From the NCBI GenBank assembly GCA_027924585.1, contig BSBM01000871.1, positions 682,001 to 746,000 of the forward strand: a stretch of DNA of 64,000 nt. Direction: 5' to 3'. Shown piece after piece: positions 45,850 through 58,179 of the stretch (positions are counted from its first letter, which is position 1; every line of letters starts with the position of its first letter). The translations under genes and the position numbers were made by a program. Source of the stretch: Larix kaempferi (taxonomy: Eukaryota > Streptophyta > Pinopsida > Pinales > Pinaceae). A model generated the notes under the pieces. That model ran no database searches, was not told the origin of the DNA, and was given only the letters and a program-made list of their open reading frames with translations.

Positions 45850-46510
45850 CTTCAAATGTTAATGGGGATGGAACTGGTCACTTTCAAGGGATTTAATAAA
45901 TTGATAAATGATTATGAAAAAGTGGCATATCATAGTGGCCATGCAGATACCATCAAGCAAAATCTCATCACTAGAATGCCACATCCTATCCTTGAAAAGT
46001 TTATGTTATAATGACAAACAAAGGTTGTAATATGGCATAGCAAACCTCAGGTTATGTAGAAGAATTGAATCATCACTAGAATGCTACATCCTGTCCTTGA
46101 AAAAAATTATGTTATAATGATAAACAAAGGTTGTAATTTATGGCATAGCAAACCTCAGATGTAGAAGAATTGAATAGAATTTGTATAACATAAATTCCAT
46201 AAAAGATGCTATTAAAAATAAGGTTGATCCTTGATATTGTCATGTTTTTCATATGTGAAGACATATGGAAAGTTAGAGAAAGAAGATAATTTCTTCTAGA
46301 AAAAAAGAAAAAACATTGACTCAAGAAATTATTGAGCAAATATAAGAAAGGACCCGAGAAATATTGGAAGAAAAGGTCTAACCAAGAAAGGAAAATTTTT
46401 AGTAAATAAAAGAAACATGGTGATAAAAGGGGATGGTATTTGTGTGGTAAGCGAGAACGCTTTGCAAAATATTGTCTCCAAAAGAAACATAAAGTTAGCA
46501 TAATGTATGT
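45850..46510 (+). pseudogene. Caulimovirid-like coat protein fragment (endogenous pararetrovirus)
   Basis: A frame at about 45890-46005 reads FNKLINDYEKVAYHSG, a helical capsid-like segment resembling plant pararetrovirus coat proteins. Further on, 46330-46500 is lysine/arginine-rich with a decayed C-x2-C-x4-H-x4-C knuckle at 46434-46475, where the first Cys reads Trp and the His reads Arg. A 105-bp tandem duplication (about 45961-46065 and 46066-46170) lies between. A gag fragment of an LTR element is the alternative. The RT of the same kind 1.6 kb downstream (excluding LINE-2) supports the viral reading. Confidence 0.45.
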
Positions 46511-47865
46511 TGAAGAATAGTTTTGAGAAAATTTGGACTATATCTAAATCGATATTGAGGAATTTGATTTTGACAATGAGATCTATGAATTAGAATATTG
46601 TGATTAATATTATGAATAATCAATAAGAAGAGTCTGTACTAAAAGGGTTAAAAAAAAGAAGTGGTATGAGAAATTAGGAAACAAAAAGGAAAGTGTCAAG
46701 GAACTTGGCTTATGGAGTCTTGATATTTGTCCAAAACATCAAAATAAAAGAAATAGAACTATGAAAGATAGATGATATCAAAGACAATATGAGATTAGAG
46801 AAGAAGAAGGAGAGGGATCAAAGCCAAAGTGATGCACGCTATACATTTTATTTCCATGAAAGAATAGCCCTTTAACATTATTGAATTCCCTTACACAATG
46901 AAATAATCCCAATTAGCCTTGTTGGTTAGGAGTCCAAATGCTCCCATACTTGTGAAATTTCTATAAAATTAGGATTGTGTGTTATACCATATGATTTGTG
47001 ACTATAATTGAAGATTCAATTCTTGGTCGGCAATTTAATGTATGGTTTCCTGAGATTTGAATTTTATAAACAATGCTTTGTATACATTTCATTTCAGTGG
47101 CTATACAAACCAAGTTCCTATGGTCTATCAAGCAAGGTATATTTTAAGGATTCTAATATTATACTTAAGTATAATATCATAGGTGATTATTTGGATTGAA
47201 AAAATCATGTATATAGATAGGTAGGCGAATATTAAATATGAAACATACAATTTACTACTAAAACATGTAAATTTTGGCGAATATTACGATAAAAAAACAT
47301 ATTTTATGTAAATATAGGCGATATTAGACACTAAAAATGTCAAATAACGAATTTATTTTTTCAAAAAAAGCCCCCAAAATAGCTAATTGGCAAAATTTCG
47401 CCCCTAAAAATTACCCTGCTATCAAGTTCCATATTTCAAAATAAAACTCAAAATTATTGAACCAAACATGCATCATGCATAAGAAGAATAAAAAAAATGA
47501 ACTTATCTAAGAGGTTAAAGACGAATACCATGATTTAAAGACATTGCATCTCATTATGGATAACTCACTTTAAGCAAGATGGCCCGAAAGAATAATTTCA
47601 GAGAAAGACATTTGCAAAGAATTGAGGGGAGAAACGGGCAAGAAAAGGTTGTAAGAAAGATAGATTTTGATGAATGTTGCAATTTAAATCCACATGCCTT
47701 TTGGAAAAAGTGTTAAGAAAGAATATTAAATTAAAACATTGTTGGGAGTAGTGTGTATGGAAAATAAATCCTTATGATAGGAAAGGCGTGGGAGAAGACA
47801 TAGCAGAATTATTTGAGTATAAGACCATTATTTGAGAACAAATTAATCAAACCTTAAATTAATGA
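46510..47865. other. Presumed decayed protease region of the pararetrovirus
   Basis: An acidic segment (EEFDFDNEIYELE) follows the knuckle near 46555-46600. No aspartic protease motif could be recognised before the RT segment at 47871. AT-rich and full of stops. Confidence 0.3.
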
Positions 47866-47870
47866 ATTAT

Positions 47871-47947
47871 GTTGTTTTGTATTCAATGTGAATAAACACA
47901 TTGAGCATAAGAAAGTAAAGAAAAGAAGGGGTATCTTCTACATCCCT
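47871..47947 (+). pseudogene. Pararetrovirus RT, 5' part (upstream of LINE-2)
   Basis: One frame reads CFVFNVNKHIEHKK up to the LINE-2 insertion point, corresponding to the NK-containing block that precedes the RT palm in caulimovirids. The remainder of RT lies at 54411 and beyond. The 14 bp at 47934-47947 recur with two mismatches at 54411-54424. Confidence 0.6.
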
Positions 47948-48232
47948 TTTCCCGCGAAAAAAAGCATACTATTGTTATTCATGAGATGAATCAAATAGTA
48001 CATGATATGCATATAAAATGCTGCCTCCTAAAAAATATGATCAAAGCTGTCCACTTTTTACATAATCAACCAAAAGCAGAGATATTAAACCTGATCATCA
48101 AAAAAGATCCACCAGAAGTCTTTAAAGTAGTAAGTACATAGACCCAGAGTCAATCAACTTGTCTTCACAATATTCATCCCAAAGTAAGAGACCTTCCTCT
48201 CCCTCTAACGCCTACTTAGAAAGTTGATCCTC

Positions 48233-49402
48233 CTATGAATTGAACTCACAATATATGTGCTGTAAAGATGTTTTACTGAAGGATTTCAATTCAGCTTGAT
48301 TTCTATTGCACCAATTTGCTAAGTTCAATACCCTTAAATCATATTCGCCTCTAGCCCATTTGATAGTAACTCGGGAGTCACCAAAGATGTTGACCTGTGC
48401 CAATCCAAAAAAAAATTCCACACGAAGAACACACCATAGGGATAAAAGTTCAGCTCTCATATTTGTACCATAACCACATTTCAGACGAAGATTGAAAAAG
48501 TGTTCAGAGTTGAGAAAGATAACTCCCCCTGCACCACAGCTCCCTGAATTGGCTGCCCCATCAAACAAGAGAACAAGATCATTAAAAGACAGATTAAAGT
48601 GTCCAATATTACGCCACATAGGTTCAACTTCAGCAGTCACATACTTCGAATAATGACTCAGAACAGAGTTATAAGCTATATCCACAATTGGAACATGGTT
48701 CTCAAATAGAGCTTTGTTTCTCTCCCACCATACGGCCCAGTAAATAAATACAGGCAGAGTAGGATAAGACTTACACTTTTTGATCCAAGATTGTAAACCA
48801 ACTTCAACACTACATCCTCCCCAAATCTCAGTAATACCAAAATTTTGATCAATCCTCTTCCAAAGAGCTTGAGTGAAAGAGCAATCTATGAACAAGTGAG
48901 ATGACAATTCTGCATTATTCTTGCAAATGATGGACTGATTTGGTCCATTCCAACCCAACAATATCAAACTATCCCAAGTTTTAAGTTTGTCCAAAAGCAA
49001 AAACCAAATAAAGCATTTAATTTTCTGTGGAATGGGCCAATACCAAATAACCATGTACCACCATTAATGATTGGGAAAGATACATCTTCTTTTAATCATA
49101 TAGATGTAAGCAAAAGTAGCCGAAACCTTGCTTGTGGCCTCATTACCTGCCCAAACCACTAGATCGTCCTCTGAACCGATACGGATGCCTGCATTATTTA
49201 AAGATCTCACATATCTTTCCCATTCACTGTTGAGATTCCGAGGAAGTAGTAAATCCGGAGCATCCATCCAATAGTTCTGCACACTATTTTTAGCAATAGA
49301 GTTCAAGGCGACTACACCTGCATTCCTTAAAGAAAATAAAAGCTCAGGAGACAATCTATACTCATCATTCAAACCTGCAATCGGGTCAACACCAACAACC
49401 AC
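48233..49402 (-). pseudogene. LINE-2 zf-RVT region and RNase H
   Basis: The 273-residue frame 49054-48233 starts with WPIPQKIKCFIWFLLLDKL and has the plant zf-RVT Cys/His region, then RNase H: LFDGAANSGSCGAGG, CGYGTNMRAELLSLW, IFGDSRVTIKW. The Asp, Glu and Asp of the active site are in place. 49402-49064 is the preceding linker in another frame. The RNase H domain is intact as far as can be seen. Confidence 0.92.
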
Positions 49403-49426
49403 CTCCTGCCCATTTCCAACTTTCCA

Positions 49427-51183
49427 TCACAACTCAGCCACAAGCCAACAATAGACTTTCATGAACCCATTCCATACAGGTGACACCCTTTTCACAATTT
49501 TTCGGGGCATCCTGAGCCAATGAGAAAGCTTAGTCTTAACATATTTTTGGTGAATAACTTTCGACGAAAGAGAATTACCGAACAACGCCCTCCAGATACT
49601 TTTTAGTCGAAGTGCAGCACTAAATATCGACAGGTCTTTTACCCCCCATCCACTAGAAGTAAATGGTAGGGAGATCCTTTCCCATCCAACCATAGAAAAA
49701 TAATATTTCTTCACCCCCCCGGTCCATAAAAAGTTAAATACAATTCTTCTCAGTCTATTGAGCATCGCACAAGGAACTGGCAAGAGTGAAAACCAGTAGA
49801 CCGGTGTCCCCATGAGAACTGATTTAAGCAGTGTGAGCTTACCACCAACAGATAGAAGCTGGTATGTCCAATGACAAATACGAGATTCAAACCTTTTTAT
49901 CAACCATTTCCAGTCATTAATGAGGTAGCCATTTGGTTTCAAATGAAAACCAAGATATGTAAAACCATCATTCATCTTGCAACATTTATAGGGCATCACC
50001 ATTTGAATGATTCGTACCATATCAATCCCAATCAGATTCTCATATAAACATGATTTATGTAGACTAACCTTCGTACCAGATGCCTTGCAAAAAAGACTTA
50101 TAATATCCTGATATGCCATCCATTCTTCCACCGAATCTGAACCTGCAACTAATACATCATCCAGGAATAGAGCATGCGTGATGGATAAGTCCATAGAAAA
50201 TTTCAAACCCTTTATTTTACCTTCCATCCAAGCCTTCTTAATCCGCCTACTGAGACCATCAATGACCAACAGAAACAATAAGGGAGATAATGAGAAGCCT
50301 TGCCGGATTCCTCAAGAGTAGATGAAGAAAGAAGTAGGGGCCCCATTGACCAGAACAACAATGTTCATCGAGTTGAAACATGCCAAAATCCATCTAATAG
50401 CAAGAGTAGGGACCCCAATTTGTATCAAGACAATCCGAAGGAAATCCCAACTGACTCTGTCATAGGCCTTTTCAAGATCCATTTTAAGAATAATAGCCTT
50501 CATCTTCTTACTCTTGATAGTATGGAGAAGTTCCTAGGTAATTCCAACAGCATCATGTATTTGACGATCCTGTAAGAATCCAAACTGCTCAGGGGAAATA
50601 AATCTCGACAATACAGGCTTCAGTCGTCCAACAATTATCTTCGAAACAAATTTATAAGCAATATTACATAATGCAATAGGTCTAAAGTCAGCAAAAGACT
50701 TCGGATCGTTAACCTTCGGAATAAGAGTAAGAAAAGTAGAATTCAGTGCACCAGAAATGTAGCCCTGAGTTCTAGTGTACTCCACCATTTTCAATAGATC
50801 ATCTCCCATGATGTCAAAAAAATGCAAGAAAATCTCCACAGGCCACCCATCAGGCCCTGGACTTTTCTCTTTAGCAAACAGCTTGAGGGTACTCTCAACC
50901 TCCTCCAGAGTGATCTCCGAACACAAAACAGCCGCCTCCTCATCATCAAAGAATCTAGGGTAAAGTCTAGCCACTTGAAGTTGTGATAGTAAGTCACAGC
51001 CTTTGTCATCGGCATAAATATTGCTGAAATGTTTAATAGCCAGAGCTTGAAGATTCTTCCCGCCAGACACTTCATTACCATCATGATTATCAATCTTTTA
51101 GATGGTATTGTTATTCCTCTTGATAGATGAAAATGAGTGAAAAAATCTAGAATTTTTATCACCAGATTGAACCCATAGTGCAT
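49427..51183 (-). pseudogene. LINE-2 reverse transcriptase
   Basis: 51070-50534 carries FAKEKSPGPDGWPVEIF, LIPKVNDPKSFADFRPIAL and EQFGFLQDRQIHDAVG. After a stop, 50503-50312 reads KMDLEKAYDRVSWDFL. Then 50278-49427 (283 residues) carries the active site ALFLDDVLVAG and the thumb region (YLGFHLKPNG, LSVGGKLTLLKSVL, FLWTGG). The F-x-Asp-Asp box is intact. Pieces are separated by single stops or shifts. Confidence 0.93.
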
Positions 51184-51402
51184 GACTTTTCAGTCACCAC
51201 TCCATTTCCTCCTTCAAATAAATTCGTTCCTTCACGGCTTCCAAATGTTTCAGATTTTCAAACTTATTGCTATCTAAAGGAGCCTCCAAGTTATAAGAAT
51301 AGAGGAGCTGCAATTTTGTTTCAACATCAAGTAAAGTCTACCTATCCATATGCTTCCTTTGATGGATCCAATGAGAGACTTTACCTTTGAGTACTTTTAA
51401 CT

Positions 51403-52240
51403 TCAAACATAATCGGTCCACAGGGTTATAATCCTCACAGATGGTCGAATTAATCCAGGCATCTTTAACAAAATGCACAAAAGCCTCATTTGAAAGCCAC
51501 GAACTATCAAATTTAAAAGGATAATTCTATTGGAAATCACCCTCTTCCAACTGCAAGAAGATTGGCCAATGATAAGACACCTTGATTTTGACAACCCATG
51601 ATCAGTAGCGCTTACAAGACTCCAACAGAGATGCTTTAACCAAAAACTTGTCCAGTCTTTTATGGATGCAATCCAGATCTCTCCTACCATTGGACCATGT
51701 AGGGGCTAGAACACCTGTGCATACATCAATGAGATCATTATGAATTAAATACTCAGAAAAATAGTCAGCCAAAGTATCCAACTTGGCATTAGCTCCCCAA
51801 ACTTCCTGAGCTAGCCTCGTCAAATTGAGATCCCCTGCCACGATAACATGATCCTTATCCAACAGCCTAGACCTTTGCAAACCATTCCAAAAATGTTCCC
51901 TATTCTTATAGGGAGCATAGCAGTTCAAAATGGATAACTGAATATTATTAGCTTTACAGTGACCCTCCATCAAAATACCCCACACAGATTTATAAACAAC
52001 AAAGGAAAAATATCTAGGGTCCCAGGCCACTAATAACCCACCAGACATACCGATGGAGCTAACAGCAGAGACCTCCCACCCTCCCAAAATACCAGTAATT
52101 TTGGCAAGCACAACCATATCCTCACACATGGTTTCCTGCAATAAAATGATGCTAGGGTGAGTAGTAGTGATAAGGTCAGTAAGGGCCCTAACTCGCACAG
52201 CCCTTCCCAACCCCTGGATATTCAAAGATAAAATGGACAT
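51403..52240 (-). pseudogene. LINE-2 ORF2 endonuclease domain
   Basis: ORF2 begins ATG at 52240 (MSILSLNIQGLGRAVRVRAL). LLQETMCE, LNCYAPYKNREHFW, VIVAGDLNLTR and DLDCIHKRLDKFLV follow, matching the AP-endonuclease-like domain of plant L1 elements. The final SDH motif reads SYHWPI in a frame past the TAG at about 51602. The 212-residue segment is the longest intact endonuclease piece in the window. Confidence 0.92.
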
Positions 52241-53992
52241 TAAGAAACCCTATCTGAGGGGGAAACAACTCTAAGGCCCCCATGATGAACATAACTCCTA
52301 GCTTCATCCTCCATCAAGTCAATTCTCTCAGAGATAGGAGTATATCCCATAAAATCCTCCCCTGCCGAAGCATCCCTCGACCTATCCTTCTTGTGATCTT
52401 TCCTTAAAGTAACATTCCTAAATCTGACCAAATTCACCTACTTGACTAAAGGATTAGTAGAGGGGTTTTTAGAAAAAATAAGTAAAGGGGTAATAGAACC
52501 CTCTCCTACCGAAGCCCCATAACTAGCTTCCCCTAAGAGAATCAAATCATCATACTTTGATGTGCCCTCATTCGGCATTGCCAGGTCAGTCAAAACCCTC
52601 CCTTCATGATGTCCGCCAAGACAATCATCAGAGCTCCCCAAAGCAGTAACAGAATTTGAGTTCAATTCATCCACCTCCAGCGAGTACCCTTCCCCAAATA
52701 AGTCATGACATGCCTTTGATTTATTAGGAATGGAGGTCCCAGTAAGTGAGGGAGAAACCCCAAGAGGATTAATTCTTAATACAGTATCACCCGATGCAAT
52801 ATTCTTACTTAAAATTGCTTATGCATCCATAATCAAATTTAATTCCGCATTAGAAATTTCAGGGTAATTAGGAATAGTAGGACATTTAGACTTACCAGAA
52901 GCCATAGGCTGCACTACATCATCCAAGGACTTGAACAAGGATTCAGGGGCAATTGCAGATGTCAGAGTCATCATAGAAGTGGCAGGTACAGAAAGTTTCA
53001 GACAGTGGCTTTCGTATGCCCAGTCTGCTGACACCGAAAACACCGGAAGGGCACCTTGAAATAATCTAGCCGCCGACGCCAAACCTTTGAACCCCATTCT
53101 AATTCAATCTTTGCCGGAAGCCCCTTTGTCATTTCAAAGGAAACCATCACTTTTGCATACCTCCGATCAAAACCATAGAGAGAACAATTATCCAACCTCA
53201 TGAATTTTCCGACAGAGTTTGCAATACCAATTAAAATGTTCTCATACCATGGTTCTATGGGAAATCCAGGGATAAGTAACCAAAGATGACGAATACACTG
53301 GACTTACCGAAGTGGGTCAAAGGCCACATGCCATTTTTTCAGGCATAGCGACCCATCTTTAAACACCAGAAGCGTTTAAGGATACAACCAACATGTTCAG
53401 GTTTTGAGAAGATAAACATGATCCACCCGTTGATCAACTGAAGAACCCTTAGAAGGTCCCCAACAATGGGCATCCAATGTTTGCGAACCCACTCGACTAA
53501 ATGCTTATGATCACCATTTGTATATTCCAACCTCCCAACTATAGCTCTGGAAGCTAACATTTCGATTCGGTCCAGATTATTTTCCAAAGGAATGGAAAAG
53601 AGATCCAATCCTTCATGGACCTTTAGGGTTTTAGCTTGTCTGCGCATTTTGGCCTTAGCCCCTTTAAAATGTTGAGGCCACACTCCATCAGAGGTAGGTT
53701 TAGAGGTCAAAACGCACTCATCTGCCGATCCACCAAGTGTAAACCTTCCCCAAGCCGAGCTAGAATGAGGAGGTAAGCTTCTCACACCATCATATGGTGA
53801 AACAAACCCCAAAGCATCGAGGTGATGACCCATAGTAGAAAACAAGACATGACTGGCACCAGTCGGTAGAAAACAAAGTACAGAGGATGGAAGACAAAGA
53901 CAGGAAAGGAGAATGTAATAATAAACAATCTCACCAAAACTGCAGTGGTGACAACCTGGAGCCCACCCAGATACCAAAACACATGATGTCAA
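52240..53992 (-). pseudogene. LINE-2 ORF1 (DUF4283-like plus CCHC knuckle)
   Basis: The 217-residue frame 53992-53339 includes the DUF4283-like part (LASRAIVGRLEYTNGD, HLVEWVRKHWMPIVGD, WIMFIFSKPEHV). 53201-52998 has RYAKVMVSFEMTKGLP and the knuckle start CFRCQQTGHTKA. The last knuckle Cys is in the neighbouring frame (52819-53097), so a frameshift falls inside the knuckle. A low-complexity Ser/Asp-rich C-terminus runs to 52240, where ORF2 begins. Confidence 0.88.
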
Positions 53993-54410
53993 ACCAAAAA
54001 TGGCAAGAGGGCTAAAAATAGTGGGTACCTAGAAAGCAAAAAATGAAACAAGGAACAAGAAATTAGGCCAAAACCATGGACATCCACAAAATGTGCTAAA
54101 CAAACCAAAGGAACCAGAAACTAGGCCAAAATAGCGGACATCCACAAAAAGCACTGAAAAAACCATAGGAACAAATAGAGGCACTCGAGAGCAACCTATG
54201 TGCACGAAATATTCCCACTTTTTTTATACTTGGCTGGTACTAGGATGGTTCGAAAGAACCATCTTGACTCTAAGTCGAGTTTGCTCAGGAAAAAGCCCCA
54301 TTTTCGCATAGCCTCAGCCCATTCTTGCAAAAAACCAGCCAAATCCTAACCAGTGCCATCAAAAATCAAAACCCGACAGAAACGTCTTTTTACGATCATT
54401 GTCGGACCAA

Positions 54411-55048
54411 TCTGCTACGTCCCTATAAATGACATCATTGTAAATTTCAAATACCTTATGGATATACTCTACTTACCCATTTAACAAGCAGTAAGGTATA
54501 CAGTAAATTTGATTGTAGGAGTGGATTCTACCCAATCAAGACAAAGCTAGAAGATGTATATAAATAACAATAAGTGTAACATGAGGTCAATATGAATGGT
54601 TTGTCATGTCATTTGATCTCAACAATGCACCAACTTATTTTTGACAATGGATGGATTCCATTTTTAATCCTTATTGTAATTTCATTCTTGATGACATTCT
54701 TATTTATTCAGGTTTGACTAAGAAGCAAAAACCTCATCTCGAGAAGTTCAGAGAATTGGTAACAAAACGCAACATTTTTATGTCAAATACCAAAATTGAA
54801 TTGTATAGGATTGATATATAGTATATTGGTCTTCATCTCCTCCAAGAAAAAAGTAAAAATGTAACTAGATAGTAAAGAATGCATTCTCCAATATCCATAT
54901 ATAATGGAGAATCCAAAACATTTACAATCATTTCTTGGTTGTATAAATTACATCTTGTCATTTTTAAAGAATGTGATCTCTCCTATATAAATTGATTTGA
55001 AAAGAACCATGGAAATGGAATAAAGATCACATAGAAGAAGTAAGATTA

Positions 55049-55079
<31 letters not shown>

Positions 55080-55500
55080 GCAACTTCCTCTACTCAAACT
55101 TCCTATTAGAAATGGTCTTTATATAGCTCAAAAATATTCCTCTACATCTAGATGGGGAGCAACTATATTAGAATATAGAGAACTATGCATATATGCATAT
55201 GGAACTAAGCCAAACCCAACCGATTGATGTCAGGGCACAAGATTAAAAATATACACTACCATGAAAGAACTACAAGCTTTCATATTGTTTATCCTTCCTC
55301 GGAAAGTTGTTATTAAATCAAACTAAAAAGGTCTTAAAGGGTTCCTAAACAAAAAGATTGGTGTTATTCTAGACAAGAAAATAAGGTTTACACAATGGAA
55401 AAGTTTTATCAAGACATTTGAATGTGAAACAAAACATAGAAGGTAGTAAGAATTCTCTTGTAGATCCCCTAAGAAAAAAACAACTTGCATGTTGTAGGAT
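54411..55500 (+). pseudogene. Pararetrovirus RT and RNase H, main part (endogenous Caulimoviridae)
   Basis: Read across frames, the segment shows YSKFDCRSGFYPI, GQYEWFVMSF, the active-site region LDDILIYSG, a HLQSFLGCINYIL block and KEPWKWNKDHIEE, then RNase H blocks LCIYAYGTKPNP, YTTMKELQAF, LKGFLNKKIGVI and RFTQWKSFIKTFE. SKFDCxSGF and LQSFLGCxNYI are hallmarks of plant pararetroviruses, not of LTR elements. Numerous frameshifts and stops make it an old, non-functional integrated copy. Confidence 0.78.
55054..55079. repeat. (TA)n microsatellite
   Basis: About 13 uninterrupted TA dinucleotides lie inside the decayed pararetrovirus RNase H region. Confidence 0.95.
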
Positions 55501-55504
55501 GGAA

Positions 55505-57340
55505 AAAGGAAAATGATCAAATTCAAAACCAATGTTGGAGTATTGAGCAATGGAAACATCATGGGCGTAATTCAAAAGAAATATGAGAATTACCTTATCA
55601 AGTGAATGTCAAATCCAATTCAAGATTGAAGAAAGTTATTATAAGCGGCGATGAATAGAAAAAATCAATGAAAGAGAACATGTGGTGAAATACTATCAGG
55701 GATGATATCATGTATTTTGTTAATTTTTTAGCAAATATGATGAGCTTTGAACTTTAAAAATTTAAGTGCGGAAATACTAAATACTTAAATCAATGAACCA
55801 TTCAATCACATGAAACATTCGACCATAACACAAGATGTACCCTGGGGAGAATCCTCAAAACAATGAGGATGAAAAACCCCAACAAATCCTCAGAGTATAA
55901 TTATGATAGATAGCAGAGAATGTATTTTACAAAATAGTAGATGGCTTTCGGCACCCCAAGTGATAGATAAGAGAGAATACTAAGCAATATAGAATAGAGA
56001 TCAACTGTATCAACTTGCCATGTGCCCAACACATTAATAACAAGCGATAATAATATCATGTGCAAAGAGAAGCATCTTTCCTTCAAGGGAGAAGAGAATT
56101 CGCTTCACATTGAATTCATCAATCATGTATAACATATTTATACATTCTTCACATGCATCGGATTCTATTTTTATCTTCTAACTTCATGATGAACTCACCC
56201 TCCATCTGGATGCATCAATCTTGCATGAAGAATTGCACCCCACTTCTCATATAGTGCACTAACTCACTGAATTGACTCTTAGGATGAACTCACCTCTTAA
56301 CTAAACGCTTGCCCACTTAGTTAGGTGGCTAATTTAAGTTTTGTCATGCAAATGCCACAAATCAAGTGTCGTCTTTTAGTTTAACATAAGTGTCATCATG
56401 CAATAACACTTAGTTAACTAGATAGTCATTGTTATCACTTAGTTAATTCTCTTAACTAATTCTTTCTTGTTAACATCACTATAGTGATCAATTCGAGTTC
56501 TCCCATGATTTACTAAAGTGTTGTATTTTTGTTAACTTAAGTGTCATCTTTTAGTTTAACTAAAGTGTAATCAATGAAAAACACTTTAGTTAACTAGTCC
56601 TTCTTTATTAACACTTAGTTAACTATTATTAACTGAAATCATGTTGACTTGTTTACTTGTAGTGACCACTATGAGTTCTTTAATTAACTGAGGCATACAT
56701 TGTGGCTTTAACTAAAGCTCAACAATTCGAGTTCACTTATTCATCTCATGAGCAATTAGAATTCTCTTTTTCTCTATGTTTTTATCTTTATCTCTTATCT
56801 TTACTACATGGTCAATATGTACTAACTTTAATTATCTATCATATCATATTATACTCTAAATATTTCGTAGATGTTGTGATCACATTATATTACTCTCAGA
56901 CCAAAGGATCATATGCTAAAGTAATTCACTCTAGAGGTGGCTAGTCTCTAAAGGAGACTTAATAACAATCGGTGACCATGGTTAGTAATACATCACACAA
57001 CATTAATGCTTCAACATGCAAAGCATCTACCTCTATAAATGGAGGTCCACCCCATGGGTACCTACTATAACTGTAGGTCCACATGAGAATATGACTTGAC
57101 ACACAAGTCTTGAGCCTTGTCCAACAAGACTTTACAACATCATCACTTTGATACATCAAAGTATTCACCTCAACACATGAGGAATAACCTTTCTACAACT
57201 GAAGGATTAGTCATCCTTGAGTCCAACTCAAGAATCTACTCCAAGTTCCTGAGTACAACTCAGGCTCCCTACCTAAACACAAGAGGCCGAATCTTGGCTC
57301 CACAATATTGGCTTGGAGAATGACTCATGATGTTGTACAT
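55505..57340. other. Stretch with no recognised gene, ACTTAGTTAAC repeats
   Basis: No coding motif is seen. Between about 56300 and 56720 the motif ACTTAGTTAACTA and close variants (TTTAGTTTAACTAAAGTG, CACTTAGTTAACT) recur many times in both orientations, giving a patch of short inverted repeats. About 56940-57340 may belong to the 3' LTR of Copia-3. Confidence 0.5.
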
Positions 57341-58135
57341 TTAACACTCCCTCTTATCGAGGGAGGCATTCTCTGCCATACCAATATTATCTCGGAAGTA
57401 CCTGAACTTCGTCAATAACAGAGGCTTTGTTAACACATATGCAATCTTCTTATCAGTAGCAATGTACTGAAGTTTCATTGTACCTTTCTGGACCATGTCT
57501 CTAATGAAGTGATACTTCATTTCAATGTGCTTTGACTTATCATGAAACACAGGGTTTTCATAAATATTGATGAAGCTTTGATTGTCACACGGAATAAATG
57601 TAGACTCAAGCTTCTCATCGAACAACCCAACAAGTAGCTTCCTAAGCCACACTGCTTCTCAGTAGGAAGTACTAGCAGCAATATACTCTGCTTCTATATT
57701 AATCTGGGCTATAGAGCCATGCTTCTTGTTGGACCAAGAGATCATAGAAGAATTCAAGCTAAAACAATAGTTGGATGTACTCTTTCGGTCCACAATGTTA
57801 CCACCCCAATCAGAGTCAGTATAAACAAGTAACAACACCCCTCCACTGGAGGCATATTTGTGTCCATAAGCAATTGTACCTCAAAGGTATCTAAGCACAT
57901 GCTTAGTAACAACCCAATGTATGTGTCTCAGATCAGACATAAACTGACTTAGAATACTCACAACATAACATATATCTGGTCTCGAGTGTATCAAGTACAT
58001 CAATGATCCAATAAATTGTCTATACAAAGTGGGGTCCAATGGATCTGATCCAGAATATGACTCATGTAGTTTCATAAAATTGGAAACCATCGGAGTACTC
58101 ATGGATTTGAAATCCATCATGCCAAACCTATGCAA
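57341..58135 (-). pseudogene. Copia-3 RNase H domain
   Basis: 58135-57881 reads MHRFGMMDFKSMSTPM, LYRQFIGSLMYLIHSRPDICY. 57652-57341 reads IPCDNQSFINI, HIEMKYHFIRDMV and YVLTKPL near the end. The EAEY-type active-site region between them lies in a broken frame. Confidence 0.88.
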
Positions 58136-58179
58136 TATATCAATAGTGTACTTCCCTAGAGAAAGAAATATCTCATATT

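Larger units (their letters stand above)
47948..54410 (-). mobile_element. L1-type LINE (LINE-2, 6.5 kb), inserted in a pararetrovirus
   Basis: Same family as LINE-1: ORF1 (53992 to about 52250), ORF2 with endonuclease, RT, zf-RVT and RNase H (52240-48233), and a matching leader and 3' tail. The flanking 14-bp target-site duplication (TCTTCTACATCCCT versus TCTGCTACGTCCCT, two mismatches) fits target-primed insertion and gives a near full-length copy. The element is less decayed than LINE-1 but has several frame breaks. Confidence 0.9.

Noticed and set aside
55054-55079. TA run as a functional cruciform or origin
   Set aside because: A simple microsatellite within decayed pararetrovirus sequence; nothing else supports a function.
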